64,000 nucleotides of DNA from Ancylobacter oerskovii (GCF_018390555.1 NZ_JAHBGB010000002.1:248001-312000); one strand, 5' to 3'; positions 16,373 to 24,952 are shown, numbered from the stretch's first letter. The notes: generated by a model not told the origin, from the sequence alone. Numbers and translations: made by a program.

Positions 16373-17383
16373 TCAGCTCTTGACCTTGTTGCCCCAGTTA
16401 TCCGGGCTGTTGACGTTCTCCTTCCAGATCATGACAGGCTGGATGAGCGTGTTCTTTTCGACCGGCTTGCCGGAGAAATGGTTCTCCATCTCCTTTACGA
16501 TCGAACTGCCCATGGAGAACGGATCCTGGCCGACATCGGCGGTCTGCGTCCCCTCGCGGATACGCTGCAGGCCCAGCGGCGTGCCGTCGAAGCCGATGAC
16601 CGGGATGTGCCCCTTTTCGCCGACCAGTTCCAACCGATTGATCTGGCGAAGCGCCGAGACGACCCCGCGGATCATCTCGTCATTATGCGCCCAGATGGCC
16701 GCGACGTTCGGATCGCGGGTAAAGGCGTCGACGGTCAGCGTCTGCGCGTTGTCCGCCGTCCATTCCGCCTTCAGCGTCTCGATGGTGATGTCGGGATATT
16801 TTTCCTTCATCTGCTGGTGGAAGCCGTCGTAGCGCTTCTGCGACTGGCCGGAGCCGATCGCGCCGCGCACTTCCAGCACCCGCCCCTTGCCGCCGGTCAG
16901 CTTCGCCACGGCATCGGCCGCCGCTCGGCCGCCGGCCACGTCGTCGAAGGTGTTGTAGGCCACCCACTCGCCTTCCGGCGGCAGGTTCTCGAGCATGAAC
17001 AGCGGGATCTTGGCCTCGTTAGCCTTGCGCACGCCGCCCTGCAGCAGCTTGGCATCGACGGGGTTGAGCAGGATGATATCCGGCTGCTTGGACAGCACGT
17101 CGAGCAGCTGCGTCGTCTGCGTCGAGGCGTCGCCCTTGCCGTCATAGACGGAGATCTTCATCCCCTTCTCGGCGGCCAGCTTCCTGACGTGATCGACCAG
17201 CGTCACCTGGTATTCGTATTGCAGGCCGAAAGCGATATAGGCGAGGGTCTTGCCCTTGAGAACGCTGTCTGCCGCCGAGGCCGCACCCGGCAGGCCGAGG
17301 GCGCCCGTCAGCATGAAGGCCGCGCCTGCGGTGAGTTGCAGAACGGTGCGGCGTGTCGTCGGCATCGTGATCTTGTTATGCAT
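16373..17383 (-). CDS. Sugar ABC transporter periplasmic binding protein (RbsB type)
   Basis: A 336-residue periplasmic binding protein of the ribose/galactose class (PF13407). The exported N-terminus carries TRRTVLQLTAGAAFML with a twin-arginine-like pair and ends near PGAASAA. Family marks are LDVLSKQPDIILLNPVDA, a GGRAAADAVAKLTGGKGRV stretch and AAIWAHNDEMIRGVVSAL. The ATG at 17383 has GGAGG 7 bases upstream, so I start here rather than 15 bases earlier. It delivers substrate to the permease and ATPase encoded just upstream. The regulon genes argue for a four-carbon sugar acid such as erythronate or threonate, or a precursor sugar. Confidence 0.9.
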   Translation of the reverse strand: MHNKITMPTTRRTVLQLTAGAAFMLTGALGLPGAASAADSVLKGKTLAYIAFGLQYEYQVTLVDHVRKLAAEKGMKISVYDGKGDASTQTTQLLDVLSKQPDIILLNPVDAKLLQGGVRKANEAKIPLFMLENLPPEGEWVAYNTFDDVAGGRAAADAVAKLTGGKGRVLEVRGAIGSGQSQKRYDGFHQQMKEKYPDITIETLKAEWTADNAQTLTVDAFTRDPNVAAIWAHNDEMIRGVVSALRQINRLELVGEKGHIPVIGFDGTPLGLQRIREGTQTADVGQDPFSMGSSIVKEMENHFSGKPVEKNTLIQPVMIWKENVNSPDNWGNKVKS

Positions 17384-17541
17384 TGTGCTTCCTCCCAATT
17401 GGACCTTGAGCCACCCTTTCCGGGTGTTATTGGCGTTGCTGCTGCACTTGGTTTCCAGGCGAAATGATCCCGTTTCCCCCGGACGTTTTGTCCGTCTGAT
17501 CGCATCGGTACGGCTGGGCCGGAGGTCACCCTCGCGACATG

Positions 17542-18609
17542 TCAGGTTTTCGGCGTGCGCGCCGACTTGGTGGCGATCACCTTCCTGCGCATGCCCGCCT
17601 CCAGATAGTTGCGGCGATAGACATCGAGGGAGGCCGCCGCCGCGATGACCAGGCCGGAGACGACCGAGTCCCAGTTGGGCGGCACGTTCAGGAGATTGAC
17701 CGCGTTCTGCACCAGGCCGAGCAGCACCACGCCGAGCAGCATGCTGCCAATGTTCCCCTCGCCGCCGAAAAGGCTGACGCCGCCGATGACCACCGCCGCG
17801 ATGACAGCGAGTTCCAGGCCCTGCGCCGCCGTCGCCGCCCCCGCCTCGAAACGGGCGGTGATCAACAGGCCGGCGATGGCCGACATCAGGCCGGAAATCA
17901 TGAAGGCGAGGACGATCACCCGCTCCGTCTTGATGCCGGCCAGCCGCGCCGCCAGCGGATTGCCGCCCGTCGCGTAGATCGACCGTCCGAAGGAGGTGCG
18001 GGAGAGCACGATCTGCGCGATCACCGCGAGCACCAGCGTCAGGACGATGACCGCCGGAATGCCGAGAATGCGCGCGGCCTGGAAATCGACGAAGAATCGC
18101 GGCACCGGCGCGATATTGGTACCGCCGGAATAGATGTAGGCGAGGCCGCGGGCGATCGTCATGGTGGCGAGCGTGGCGATCAGCGCGGGAATGCGCAGTT
18201 TCGTGACGGCGAGCCCGTTGATGAGGCCGATGCCGACGCCGGCGGCCAGCGCCACCACCACGCCGATTTCAGGCGAAAGCCCCTGAAACTGCACCAGCCC
18301 CACCGACAGCACGGAGGACAGGACGAGGACCGAGGCGACCGAGAGGTCGATGCCGGCCACGAGGATGACGAAGGTCTGTCCGATCGCGACGACGGCGATG
18401 ATGGTTGCCGACTGAAGAACGTTCTCGATGTTGCGCGTCGTCGCGAACACCGGGCTGAGCACGCTCATGACGGCGCCGCCGAGCAGGATCACGCCGAGCA
18501 GGCCGACGCTCTGCATGAGGTCGATGAACGAGAGGCGACCGCGCAATCCCTGCAGTCCGGCCTGTCCGGCGGGGGCGAGGCTGCTCGCCTGAGTATTCTC
18601 CATTGTCAT
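17542..18609 (-). CDS. Sugar ABC transporter permease (RbsC/BPD_transp_2 type)
   Basis: A 355-residue inner-membrane permease of the ribose/xylose family with about ten hydrophobic segments. The conserved cytoplasmic stretch is ATGGNPLAARLAGI, then VIGGVSLFGGEGNIGSMLLG. The start MTMENTQASS at 18609 is preceded by GGGGAG. It is 18 bp downstream of the ATPase gene. A 158-bp spacer separates it from the binding-protein gene, so that gene may have extra expression control. Confidence 0.92.
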   Translation of the reverse strand: MTMENTQASSLAPAGQAGLQGLRGRLSFIDLMQSVGLLGVILLGGAVMSVLSPVFATTRNIENVLQSATIIAVVAIGQTFVILVAGIDLSVASVLVLSSVLSVGLVQFQGLSPEIGVVVALAAGVGIGLINGLAVTKLRIPALIATLATMTIARGLAYIYSGGTNIAPVPRFFVDFQAARILGIPAVIVLTLVLAVIAQIVLSRTSFGRSIYATGGNPLAARLAGIKTERVIVLAFMISGLMSAIAGLLITARFEAGAATAAQGLELAVIAAVVIGGVSLFGGEGNIGSMLLGVVLLGLVQNAVNLLNVPPNWDSVVSGLVIAAAASLDVYRRNYLEAGMRRKVIATKSARTPKT

Positions 18610-18627
18610 TCCGTGTCTCCCCAACGC

Positions 18628-20151
18628 TCAGCCTGTGGTCGCGTAGCTCATGATGGTCTCGCCGGTGGCCTCCGCCCGCGACAGCTTCGCGGAGATGCGC
18701 CCCGACCGCATGACGAGGACGCGATCCGACAGCGACAGGATTTCCGGCAGCTCCGAGCTGATGAGCAGGATCGCCATGCCGCTTTCCGCCAGCCGGACGA
18801 TCAGTTCGCTGATTTCCGACTTGGCCCCGACATCGATCCCCTTTGTCGGCTCATCGAGGATCAGCAGCCTCGGCCGGCGCGCCAGCCAGCGGCCGAGAAC
18901 GACCTTCTGCTGATTGCCGCCCGACAGCGTCGAGACGCGTACCTTCGAGGACGCCGCCTTGACCGCGAGGCTCTTCATCTCGCGCGCGGCGATCTCCTCT
19001 TCGATCCGGCTCGACAGGAAGCCGTAGCGCGTGACGCGATCGAAGATGCTGAGCGTCATGTTGCTGCGAACGCTCATCAGCCCGACGAGCGCCTGCCGGC
19101 GCCGGTCTTCCGGCACGAGACCGATGCCGGCATCGATCGCCGCCTTGGGGTCGTTCGACCGGATGGGTATTCCGCCGACCTCGACGGAGCCGCGATCGTA
19201 AGGGTCGATGCCGAAGATGCAGGCCGCGAGCTCGCTGCGGCCGGCCCCCACGAGGCCGGACATGCCGACGATCTCGCCGGCGCGGACCTCGAACGATATG
19301 TCGTCGAGAACGCCCTGCCGCGACAGCTTGTCGACGCGCATCACCACCTCGCCGACCGGGCGCGGCTTGTGCAGCGCCTCGCGCACCTCGCGGCCGACCA
19401 TCATGCGGATGACCTTGTCGTGGTCGAGCTCGGCGATCGGCTTCGTGCCGACCAGCCGGCCGTCGCGCAGCACGGTGACGCGGTCGGCGATGGCGAAGAC
19501 CTCCTCCAGCCAGTGCGAGACGAAGACGATGCCGAGGCCGTTCGACTTCAGATCCTCGACAACGCGGAAAAGCCGTTCGATCTCCGGCGGCGACAGCGAG
19601 GTCGTCGGCTCGTCCATGATGAGGATCTTGGAATCCTCGGAAATGGCACGCGCGATCTCCACCAGTTGCTGATCCGCGGGCGACAGGCGCCCGGCCGGCG
19701 TGGAGATGTTGAGATGCGGCGCGACGCGGTCGACGGCGGCACGCGCCTTCTGCTTCTGCGCCCGCCTCGAGACCCATCCATAGCGCCCGGGCCAACGGCC
19801 GAGCATGATGTTCTCGGCCACCGACATCGCCGGCACCAGATGGGCGTCCTGGTGGATGGTGGCAACGCCGATGCGATGCGCCGAGGCCGGATCGGCCTGC
19901 AAGGGCACGCCATCGACGGTGATCTCGCCGCGATCGGGAGCGTAGAACCCCGCCATGAGCTTGATCAGGGTGGATTTACCGGCGCCGTTCTCGCCGAGCA
20001 GCGCCGTGACTTCGCCGGAGCGAACGTCGAAATCGACATTGTCGAGTGCCAATACGCCCGGGAAACCCTTCGTGATGCCGTGAGCCACAAGGATATTTCG
20101 CGGTTCACCGCCCGCCGGCCGGATATTGGCCGACGGCCCGACCGCACTCAC
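18628..20151 (-). CDS. Sugar ABC transporter ATPase with two nucleotide-binding domains (RbsA type)
   Basis: A fused double-ATPase of 507 residues. The first domain has Walker A GENGAGKST and Walker B ILIMDEPTTSL. The second has the usual degenerate P-loop MSGLVGAGRSEL, the signature TLSGGNQQKVVLGRWLARR and Walker B LLILDEPTKGID. I start at the GTG at 20151 (VSAVGPSANIRPAGG) because it gives the normal length. The in-frame sequence further upstream is a nonconserved arginine-rich extension. The GTG overlaps the stop of a 16-codon leader ORF (GTGA), and AGAGGT lies 6 bases before it. First structural gene of the leftward arm of the tetronate regulon. Confidence 0.9.
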   Translation of the reverse strand: MSAVGPSANIRPAGGEPRNILVAHGITKGFPGVLALDNVDFDVRSGEVTALLGENGAGKSTLIKLMAGFYAPDRGEITVDGVPLQADPASAHRIGVATIHQDAHLVPAMSVAENIMLGRWPGRYGWVSRRAQKQKARAAVDRVAPHLNISTPAGRLSPADQQLVEIARAISEDSKILIMDEPTTSLSPPEIERLFRVVEDLKSNGLGIVFVSHWLEEVFAIADRVTVLRDGRLVGTKPIAELDHDKVIRMMVGREVREALHKPRPVGEVVMRVDKLSRQGVLDDISFEVRAGEIVGMSGLVGAGRSELAACIFGIDPYDRGSVEVGGIPIRSNDPKAAIDAGIGLVPEDRRRQALVGLMSVRSNMTLSIFDRVTRYGFLSSRIEEEIAAREMKSLAVKAASSKVRVSTLSGGNQQKVVLGRWLARRPRLLILDEPTKGIDVGAKSEISELIVRLAESGMAILLISSELPEILSLSDRVLVMRSGRISAKLSRAEATGETIMSYATTG

Positions 20152-20198
20152 GACAGACCTCTCGCGGCCCGCGACAGGACGCGCCCAACCCGCAGCAT
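20148..20198 (-). CDS. 16-codon leader ORF overlapping the ABC ATPase start
   Basis: Reads MLRVGRVLSRAARGLS then TGA. It has the best ribosome-binding site in the area (GGAGGAGGAAGTTTC before its ATG), and its stop overlaps the ATPase GTG in a GTGA arrangement. This suggests translational coupling: ribosomes finishing the leader re-initiate on the ATPase. Whether the peptide itself matters is unknown. It could also be a false start caused by a purine-rich stretch. Confidence 0.4.
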   Translation of the reverse strand: MLRVGRVLSRAARGLS

Positions 20199-20275
20199 GA
20201 AACTTCCTCCTCCGACGGGCACGCCACTCCTGGGAGCGGGCCCGGGGCGAGATCTTCCGCCTCGCCGATGACGGG

Positions 20276-20304
20276 ACGCTAGAGACGCCCCCCTCACCTG
20301 TCAA
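20276..20304 (-). promoter_or_regulatory. Candidate promoter of the leftward ABC operon
   Basis: On the minus strand a perfect -35 TTGACA (20299-20304), a 17-bp spacer, and a weak -10 TAGCGT (20276-20281). The -35 touches the operator at 20303-20327, so a bound GntR repressor would block it. Confidence 0.45.
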
Positions 20305-20327
20305 CTGGTCAAGGCACCAAACCAGTT
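20303..20327. promoter_or_regulatory. GntR operator, copy 1 (ABC operon side)
   Basis: AACTGGT-N11-ACCAGTT, 25 bp in all. It has the same length and outer half-sites (AACTGG...CCAGTT) as the palindrome in front of the GntR gene at 20588-20612. The shared form strongly suggests both are sites for the GntR protein encoded at 20625. Confidence 0.65.
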
Positions 20328-20573
20328 AGATTCTTCTCCCAACCTCGGAATGAGCGCTTCCGGCCTTTACCGCCGGAACGAGGCCAGCCGGAAAATCAGC
20401 GCAAGCCGAACATATTCGCAAGGAAACGAACGACATACACACAGGAGATACCGACCTACCGGGCAATGTCGCGCAGAAAACTCACCAGTCCGGGCCACCC
20501 TATCCATCCGCGCTCCGCCGGGCGCTTTTATGCCGGCGATCAAAATTTCCGCACCGCGGGTGAGTGACAGCCG

Positions 20574-20601
20574 TTTCCGAATGGTTTAACTGGACTATAA
20601 A
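20574..20601 (+). promoter_or_regulatory. Candidate promoter of the GntR/tetronate operon
   Basis: A good -10 TATAAA (20596-20601) with a weak -35 TTTCCG (20574-20579) 16 bp upstream. The -10 sits in the centre of the operator at 20588-20612, a direct steric-repression layout. The other 230 bp between the two promoters show no gene. Confidence 0.45.
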
Positions 20602-20612
20602 TCAGTCCAGTT
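20588..20612. promoter_or_regulatory. GntR operator, copy 2 (regulator side)
   Basis: AACTGGACT-ATAAATC-AGTCCAGTT, a perfect 9-bp-arm palindrome ending 12 bp before the regulator's start codon. It covers the -10 of the regulator's own promoter, indicating autorepression that is released by an inducer. Confidence 0.7.
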
Positions 20613-20624
20613 TGGAGTGACGCC

Positions 20625-21413
20625 ATGCCGAGCCTTCCGCTGTCGCCTCTGCACGAGACGATCCACAAGCAGACCGCCAAGGGGATGATCCGGGACAAGA
20701 TCGTCTCGATGATCGCCTCGGGCATCCTGCAATTGGGCGACGAACTGCCGAGCGAGCGCGAGCTTTCCACCATGCTCGCCGTCAGCCGGGAGACGGTACG
20801 CGGCGCGGTTCAGCTTCTGGCGGGCGAAGGCGTGGTTCAGGTATCCCAGGGTGCGCGCACGCGCGTCACCCGCGTCGACGTCACCGTCAGCACCCAACGG
20901 ATCGGCGTCACCAATCCCACCTCCATCAACGGCTACAGCCTCGAGGCGGTGCATGCCGCGCGGCTTCTGGTGGAAACCGCCGTCGCCGCCGATGCGGCCC
21001 GCAACCTAGGCGCCGACGACATCCGGCGGCTGGAAGATTCGATCGCCGCACAGGAAGAGGCGCTGAACGATCCGGTGCGGTTTCTCATCTGCGACCGCGA
21101 ATTCCACCTCACCATCTACTACGCCTCCACGAACCGGCTGCTCGCGGATTTCGTCGTGGATCTCTACACCTACATGCTCGACCATCGGCGCATCGCCATG
21201 GCCGAGCCGGGGGCCATCGAGAAGAGCCTCGAGGATCACCGCTTCATCGTCAGGGCGCTGAAGATGCGCAACCCGGATGCGGTCGCAGCGGCCTTCTCCG
21301 AGCACATTCTGAGAATTCACGACACGTCGCGCGCCATCGGCGAAGGCAGCCATGCCTCGGCCGCGAAGACCCCCGCGGAACCGGTGCCCTTCAAGACCGT
21401 CGGCAGACCCTGA
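20625..21413 (+). CDS. GntR-family (FadR subfamily) transcriptional regulator of tetronate genes
   Basis: A 262-residue regulator. The N-terminal winged HTH is about residues 15-80 (LGDELPSERELSTMLAVSR, then ETVRGAVQLLAGEGVV). It is followed by an all-helical FCD ligand-binding domain with the metal/ligand residues expected in DREFHLTIYYASTNRLL and a late SLEDHRFIVRAL plus AFSEHILRIHD. FCD domains usually bind a carboxylic acid. GGAG stands 7 bases before its start. It is the first gene of the rightward arm, 13 bp before denD, and palindromic operators lie at both divergent promoters. It likely represses both arms until a tetronate or intermediate binds. Confidence 0.9.
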   Translation: MPSLPLSPLHETIHKQTAKGMIRDKIVSMIASGILQLGDELPSERELSTMLAVSRETVRGAVQLLAGEGVVQVSQGARTRVTRVDVTVSTQRIGVTNPTSINGYSLEAVHAARLLVETAVAADAARNLGADDIRRLEDSIAAQEEALNDPVRFLICDREFHLTIYYASTNRLLADFVVDLYTYMLDHRRIAMAEPGAIEKSLEDHRFIVRALKMRNPDAVAAAFSEHILRIHDTSRAIGEGSHASAAKTPAEPVPFKTVGRP

Positions 21414-21426
21414 GGAGCAGGCTTAC

Positions 21427-22419
21427 ATGGACATATTGATCATCGGCGCGGCCGGCATGATCGGCCGCAAGCTGGCGCGCGCGCTCGCGACGGCCGGAAA
21501 GGTCAGCGGTCGGCCGATCCGCCGCATGGTGCTTGCCGATATCGTGGTGCCGGAAAAGCCGGATTTTCCCGGCGAGATCGACGCCGTCGCGATCGACCTC
21601 TCCAACCCGGGCGCCGCGGCGGCGCTGGTCGCCTCGCGGCCCGACCTCATCTTCCACCTGGCCGCCGTGGTTTCCGGCGAGGCGGAAGCGGATTTCGACA
21701 AGGGCTACAGTGTCAATCTCGATGGCACCCGCGCGCTTTTCGAGGCGGTGCGCCGCGAGGGCATGCAGCGCCCCTATATGCCACGCCTCGTCTTCACCTC
21801 GTCGATCGTGGTCTTCGGAGAGCCCCTGCCCCCGATGATCAGCGACACCCAGTGTCTGACGCCGCTGACCAGCTACGGCACCCAGAAAGCCATCGGCGAA
21901 CTTCTGCTGGCAGATTATTCGCGCCGGGGCATCTTCGACGGCATCGGCATCCGCCTGCCGACGATCTCGATCCGGCCCGGCAAGCCCAACAAGGCCGCCT
22001 CCGGCTTCTTCTCGTCGATCCTCCGCGAGCCGCTCATCGGCGAGGAAGCCGTATTGCCGGTCAGCGACACGGTGCGGCACTGGTTCGCGAGCCCGCGCGC
22101 CGCCAATGGCTTCCTGCTCCACGCCGCGGAGATCGACACCCGCTCGCTCGGCCAGCTCCGCACCATCACCATGCCCGGCCTTTCGGCCACGGTCGGCGAC
22201 CAGATCGAGGCGCTACGCCGCGTGGCAGGGGACGCCGCGACGCGGCTGATCCGCCGGGAACCCAACGCGACGATCGCGAACATCATCGCCGGCTGGCCGC
22301 AGAATTTCGACGCCCGCCGCGCCGAGGCGCTGGGCTTCCGCGCCGAAACCTCCTTCGAGGAGATCATCCGCGTCCATATCGAGGACGAGCTGGAAAGCGC
22401 GGTTTCGGAGAGGGCCTGA
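21427..22419 (+). CDS. denD: D-erythronate dehydrogenase
   Basis: A 330-residue extended-SDR enzyme. The NAD motif is GAAGMIGRKLA (residues 7-17), the catalytic Ser region is FTSSIVVFGE, and the Tyr-Lys pair is in SYGTQKAIGE (Y150, K154). The family (DenD, characterised in the DUF1537 kinase work) oxidises D-erythronate to 2-dehydro-D-erythronate with NAD. Recognisable stretches are RPGKPNKAASGFFSSILREP and NIIAGWPQNFDARRA. The identity is strengthened by the kinase and decarboxylase genes that follow at 1 bp and by overlap. The true start is the ATG at 21427 after GAGGAGC; a longer frame upstream overlaps the GntR gene. Confidence 0.88.
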   Translation: MDILIIGAAGMIGRKLARALATAGKVSGRPIRRMVLADIVVPEKPDFPGEIDAVAIDLSNPGAAAALVASRPDLIFHLAAVVSGEAEADFDKGYSVNLDGTRALFEAVRREGMQRPYMPRLVFTSSIVVFGEPLPPMISDTQCLTPLTSYGTQKAIGELLLADYSRRGIFDGIGIRLPTISIRPGKPNKAASGFFSSILREPLIGEEAVLPVSDTVRHWFASPRAANGFLLHAAEIDTRSLGQLRTITMPGLSATVGDQIEALRRVAGDAATRLIRREPNATIANIIAGWPQNFDARRAEALGFRAETSFEEIIRVHIEDELESAVSERA

Positions 22420-22420
22420 C

Positions 22421-23671
22421 ATGCTGCTCGGCGCCATCGCGGACGATTTCACCGGTGCGAGCGACCTCGCGAACACACTCGCGCGGGGCGGCATGTCGAC
22501 GGTGCAGTTCTCGGGCATCGGCCACGGCGCGCGCGCGTGCGATGCGGGCGTCGTGGCGCTGAAAACCCGTTCCATCCCTGTCGCGGATGCCGTTTCCCAA
22601 TCCCTCGCGGCGGTCCGATGGCTGCTCGATCAAGGATGCGAGCAGATCGTCTTCAAATACTGCTCGACCTTCGATTCGACGCCCGAGGGCAATATCGGCC
22701 CGGTCGCGGAGGCGTTGCTGGACCTTCTCGGCGCAGACATGGCCGTCGTTTGCCCCGCCTTTCCGGGCACGGGCCGGCGCCTTTTCATGGGCCATCTCTT
22801 CGTCGGCGACCGGCTGCTCTCGGAAACCGGCATGCGGCACCACCCGCTGACACCGATGGTGGATCCCGACATTCGTCGCTGGCTCGCGCGTCAGACGCAG
22901 GGGGCCGTGGGCGCCGTTCATCTGGAGACGGTCCGGGCGGGATCGGATGCGGTCCGGGCGGCCCTTCGCGCAGAGCGCGAAGCCGGCCGGCGGCTGGTCG
23001 TAATCGACGCCGTGGCGGACGAGGATCTGCTGACCATCGGCAAGGCCGTCGCCGATCATCCCCTGGTGACGGGCGGATCGGGCATCGCGCAGGGCTTGCC
23101 GGCGAATTTCCGGGCCAAGGGCCGGCTTTCGGCCGCCTTGCCCGAAACGCCGGCGGTCGATGGGCCGGCCATCGTGCTGTGCGGGTCGTGCTCCACCGCC
23201 TCCCAGCAGCAGGTGGCGCTTTATGGCGCGCACCACCCCTCCTTCGCCATTGACCCTGCCGCCCTGATGCGCGGGGAAATCACCATAGAGGCCGTCGCCT
23301 GCTGGATCCGCGAGCGGGGGGATGAGACCCCCATCATCTATTCCACGGCGGTCGCCGAAACGGTTTCCGACGCCCAGGCCCGGTTCGGGCGGGAGACGAT
23401 CGCCAGCCGGATCGAGGACTTCTTCGCCCGGCTCGCGCGCCTTCTGGTCGATACCGGCCTACGCCGCGTCGTCGTGGGCGGCGGCGAGACCTCGGGCGCG
23501 GTGGTGGAGGCGCTCCAATTGGGCAGCCTGCAGGTCGGCCGGGAGATAGACCCCGGCATACCCGTGCTCGTCGGCTGGCGCGACGGTCCGGTCGCGCTGG
23601 CGTTGAAGAGCGGCAATTTCGGCGCGCCGGATGTCTTCGAGAAATCCCTGAGAGCGATGGCACGGCCATGA
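22421..23671 (+). CDS. otnK: 3-oxo-tetronate kinase (DUF1537 four-carbon acid sugar kinase)
   Basis: A 416-residue kinase of the DUF1537 family, beginning LLGAIADDFTGASDLANTLA with the DDFTGA acid-sugar-binding motif. Further landmarks are FKYCSTFDSTPEGNIGPV (about residues 82-99), VCPAFPGTGR, GSCSTASQQQV and the ATP-site VVGGGETSGAVVEAL. OtnK phosphorylates 3-oxo-tetronate at O4. It sits one base after denD and its stop overlaps the decarboxylase start (ATGA), so the three are translated together. Confidence 0.92.
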   Translation: MLLGAIADDFTGASDLANTLARGGMSTVQFSGIGHGARACDAGVVALKTRSIPVADAVSQSLAAVRWLLDQGCEQIVFKYCSTFDSTPEGNIGPVAEALLDLLGADMAVVCPAFPGTGRRLFMGHLFVGDRLLSETGMRHHPLTPMVDPDIRRWLARQTQGAVGAVHLETVRAGSDAVRAALRAEREAGRRLVVIDAVADEDLLTIGKAVADHPLVTGGSGIAQGLPANFRAKGRLSAALPETPAVDGPAIVLCGSCSTASQQQVALYGAHHPSFAIDPAALMRGEITIEAVACWIRERGDETPIIYSTAVAETVSDAQARFGRETIASRIEDFFARLARLLVDTGLRRVVVGGGETSGAVVEALQLGSLQVGREIDPGIPVLVGWRDGPVALALKSGNFGAPDVFEKSLRAMARP

Positions 23672-24300
23672 ACGAACCGGCGATCCGCGCGAATATCGTC
23701 CGATGGGGCAAGTCGTTCTTCGAGCGCGGCCTGACGGCCGGGTCCTCGGGCAACATCTCCGCCCGCATCGACGACGGGTTTATTGCCACACCGACCAATT
23801 CCTGCCTCGGCTTCCTCGACCCGGACAGGCTCTCGAAGCTCGATGCCGCCGGCCATCATGTCGCCGGCGACCCGCCCACCAAGGAACTGCCGCTGCACTT
23901 CGCCTTCTATGAAGGCCGCCCTTGCGGCGCGGTGGTGCACCTGCACGCGACCTACGCAACCGCGCTGTCCTGCCTCTCGGATACCGACCCCGCCAATGCC
24001 CTGATCCCGCTCACACCTTATGCGGTGATGCGCGTCGGCCGGGTCCCCGTCCTGCCCTATACGCGGCCGGGTTCGGCGGACATCAAGCCGCTGATCGTCG
24101 CGGTCGTCGCGGATCATTGCGCGGCGCTTCTCGAAAATCACGGGCCGATCGTCTCGTCCGCCACGCTCGATGCCGCGGCCTACGCCATCGAGGAACTGGA
24201 AGAAGCCGCGAAGCTCGCGATCATCCTCCGTGGCCTTCCACGCCGGCAACTGACGAAAGCCGCCATCGACGACCTCAACGCCACTTTCAGGCTCCGGTGA
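23668..24300 (+). CDS. otnC: 3-oxo-tetronate 4-phosphate decarboxylase (class II aldolase family)
   Basis: A 210-residue member of the class II aldolase/adducin family. SFFERGLTAGSSGNISARI is the usual phosphate/substrate loop, the acidic residue in TKELPLH (E73) and the zinc histidines in VVHLHATYATALS (H91, H93) are present, and a third histidine is in LLENHGPIV. OtnC decarboxylates 3-oxo-tetronate 4-phosphate to dihydroxyacetone phosphate, which enters central metabolism. It starts inside the kinase stop codon. Confidence 0.92.
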   Translation: MNEPAIRANIVRWGKSFFERGLTAGSSGNISARIDDGFIATPTNSCLGFLDPDRLSKLDAAGHHVAGDPPTKELPLHFAFYEGRPCGAVVHLHATYATALSCLSDTDPANALIPLTPYAVMRVGRVPVLPYTRPGSADIKPLIVAVVADHCAALLENHGPIVSSATLDAAAYAIEELEEAAKLAIILRGLPRRQLTKAAIDDLNATFRLR

Positions 24301-24336
24301 TCCATACCGAGACGCCATTCTATCCCGGGGGAAGAC

Positions 24337-24750
24337 ATGCTTGCCACGAAAACCATGCTCACGCTCGAAGCGGCCAAGGCGATCGCAGCCGCAGCCGAGG
24401 CCGAGGCGAAGAAGCTCGGCCTCAGGCTCGTCATCGCCATCGTGGATGATGGCGGGCACCTCATCCTGCTCCACCGGGACGACGGCGCACAGGTCGGCAG
24501 TGTGGAGATCGCGACGCTCAAGGCGCGCACCGCGGTGCTTTTCCGCCGCGATACGAAAGACTTCCAGGATGTCGTCGAGGGCGAAGGGCGCCTCGCCTTG
24601 CTCTGCATCCCCAACGGCGTCCCGCTCGACGGCGGCGTCTTGCTGAAGGCCGGCACGGAAATCATCGGGGCGATCGGCGTATCCGGCGCCAGCGACGAAG
24701 CGGACGGCGATGTGGGCCGCGTCGGGGCGGCGATCCTCGGCGACTATTGA
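24337..24750 (+). CDS. GlcG/HbpS family protein
   Basis: A 137-residue protein of the GlcG/HbpS (former DUF336, PF03928) fold: LTLEAAKAIAAAAEAEAKKL, IAIVDDGGHLILLHRDDGA, and a C-terminal IIGAIGVSGASDEADGDVG. Members occur with glycolate, propanediol and other small-molecule pathways; some bind haem or corrinoid, but for most the role is unclear. GGGGGAAG precedes the start. It is the last gene of the tetronate operon, 36 bp after otnC. No signal peptide is seen. It might stand in for a missing step, but nothing in the sequence proves that. Confidence 0.85.
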   Translation: MLATKTMLTLEAAKAIAAAAEAEAKKLGLRLVIAIVDDGGHLILLHRDDGAQVGSVEIATLKARTAVLFRRDTKDFQDVVEGEGRLALLCIPNGVPLDGGVLLKAGTEIIGAIGVSGASDEADGDVGRVGAAILGDY

Positions 24751-24952
24751 CGGCACTCGCCGCCACGGCCGTGAAAGTCGGTCCACGGCCGTTACCTGTT
24801 ACGAGGCGGGCGCCGAAACGATGCGCCCCCTCCGATGCGCTTTCCCGCCCTTCAGGGCTCGAAGGCCATCAGGCCTCTTCGTTCAATCACGGTCCAGCGC
24901 GGTCATGCCCTCCGCGACCGGGACATCGGACCGGAGGTGGTCGTGACGGGCG

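Noticed and set aside
17539-20271. A 910-codon open frame on the plus strand opposite the ABC importer genes
   Set aside because: It is the antisense shadow of high-GC third positions of the permease and ATPase genes; the product is Arg/Asp/His-rich low-complexity sequence with no family motif.
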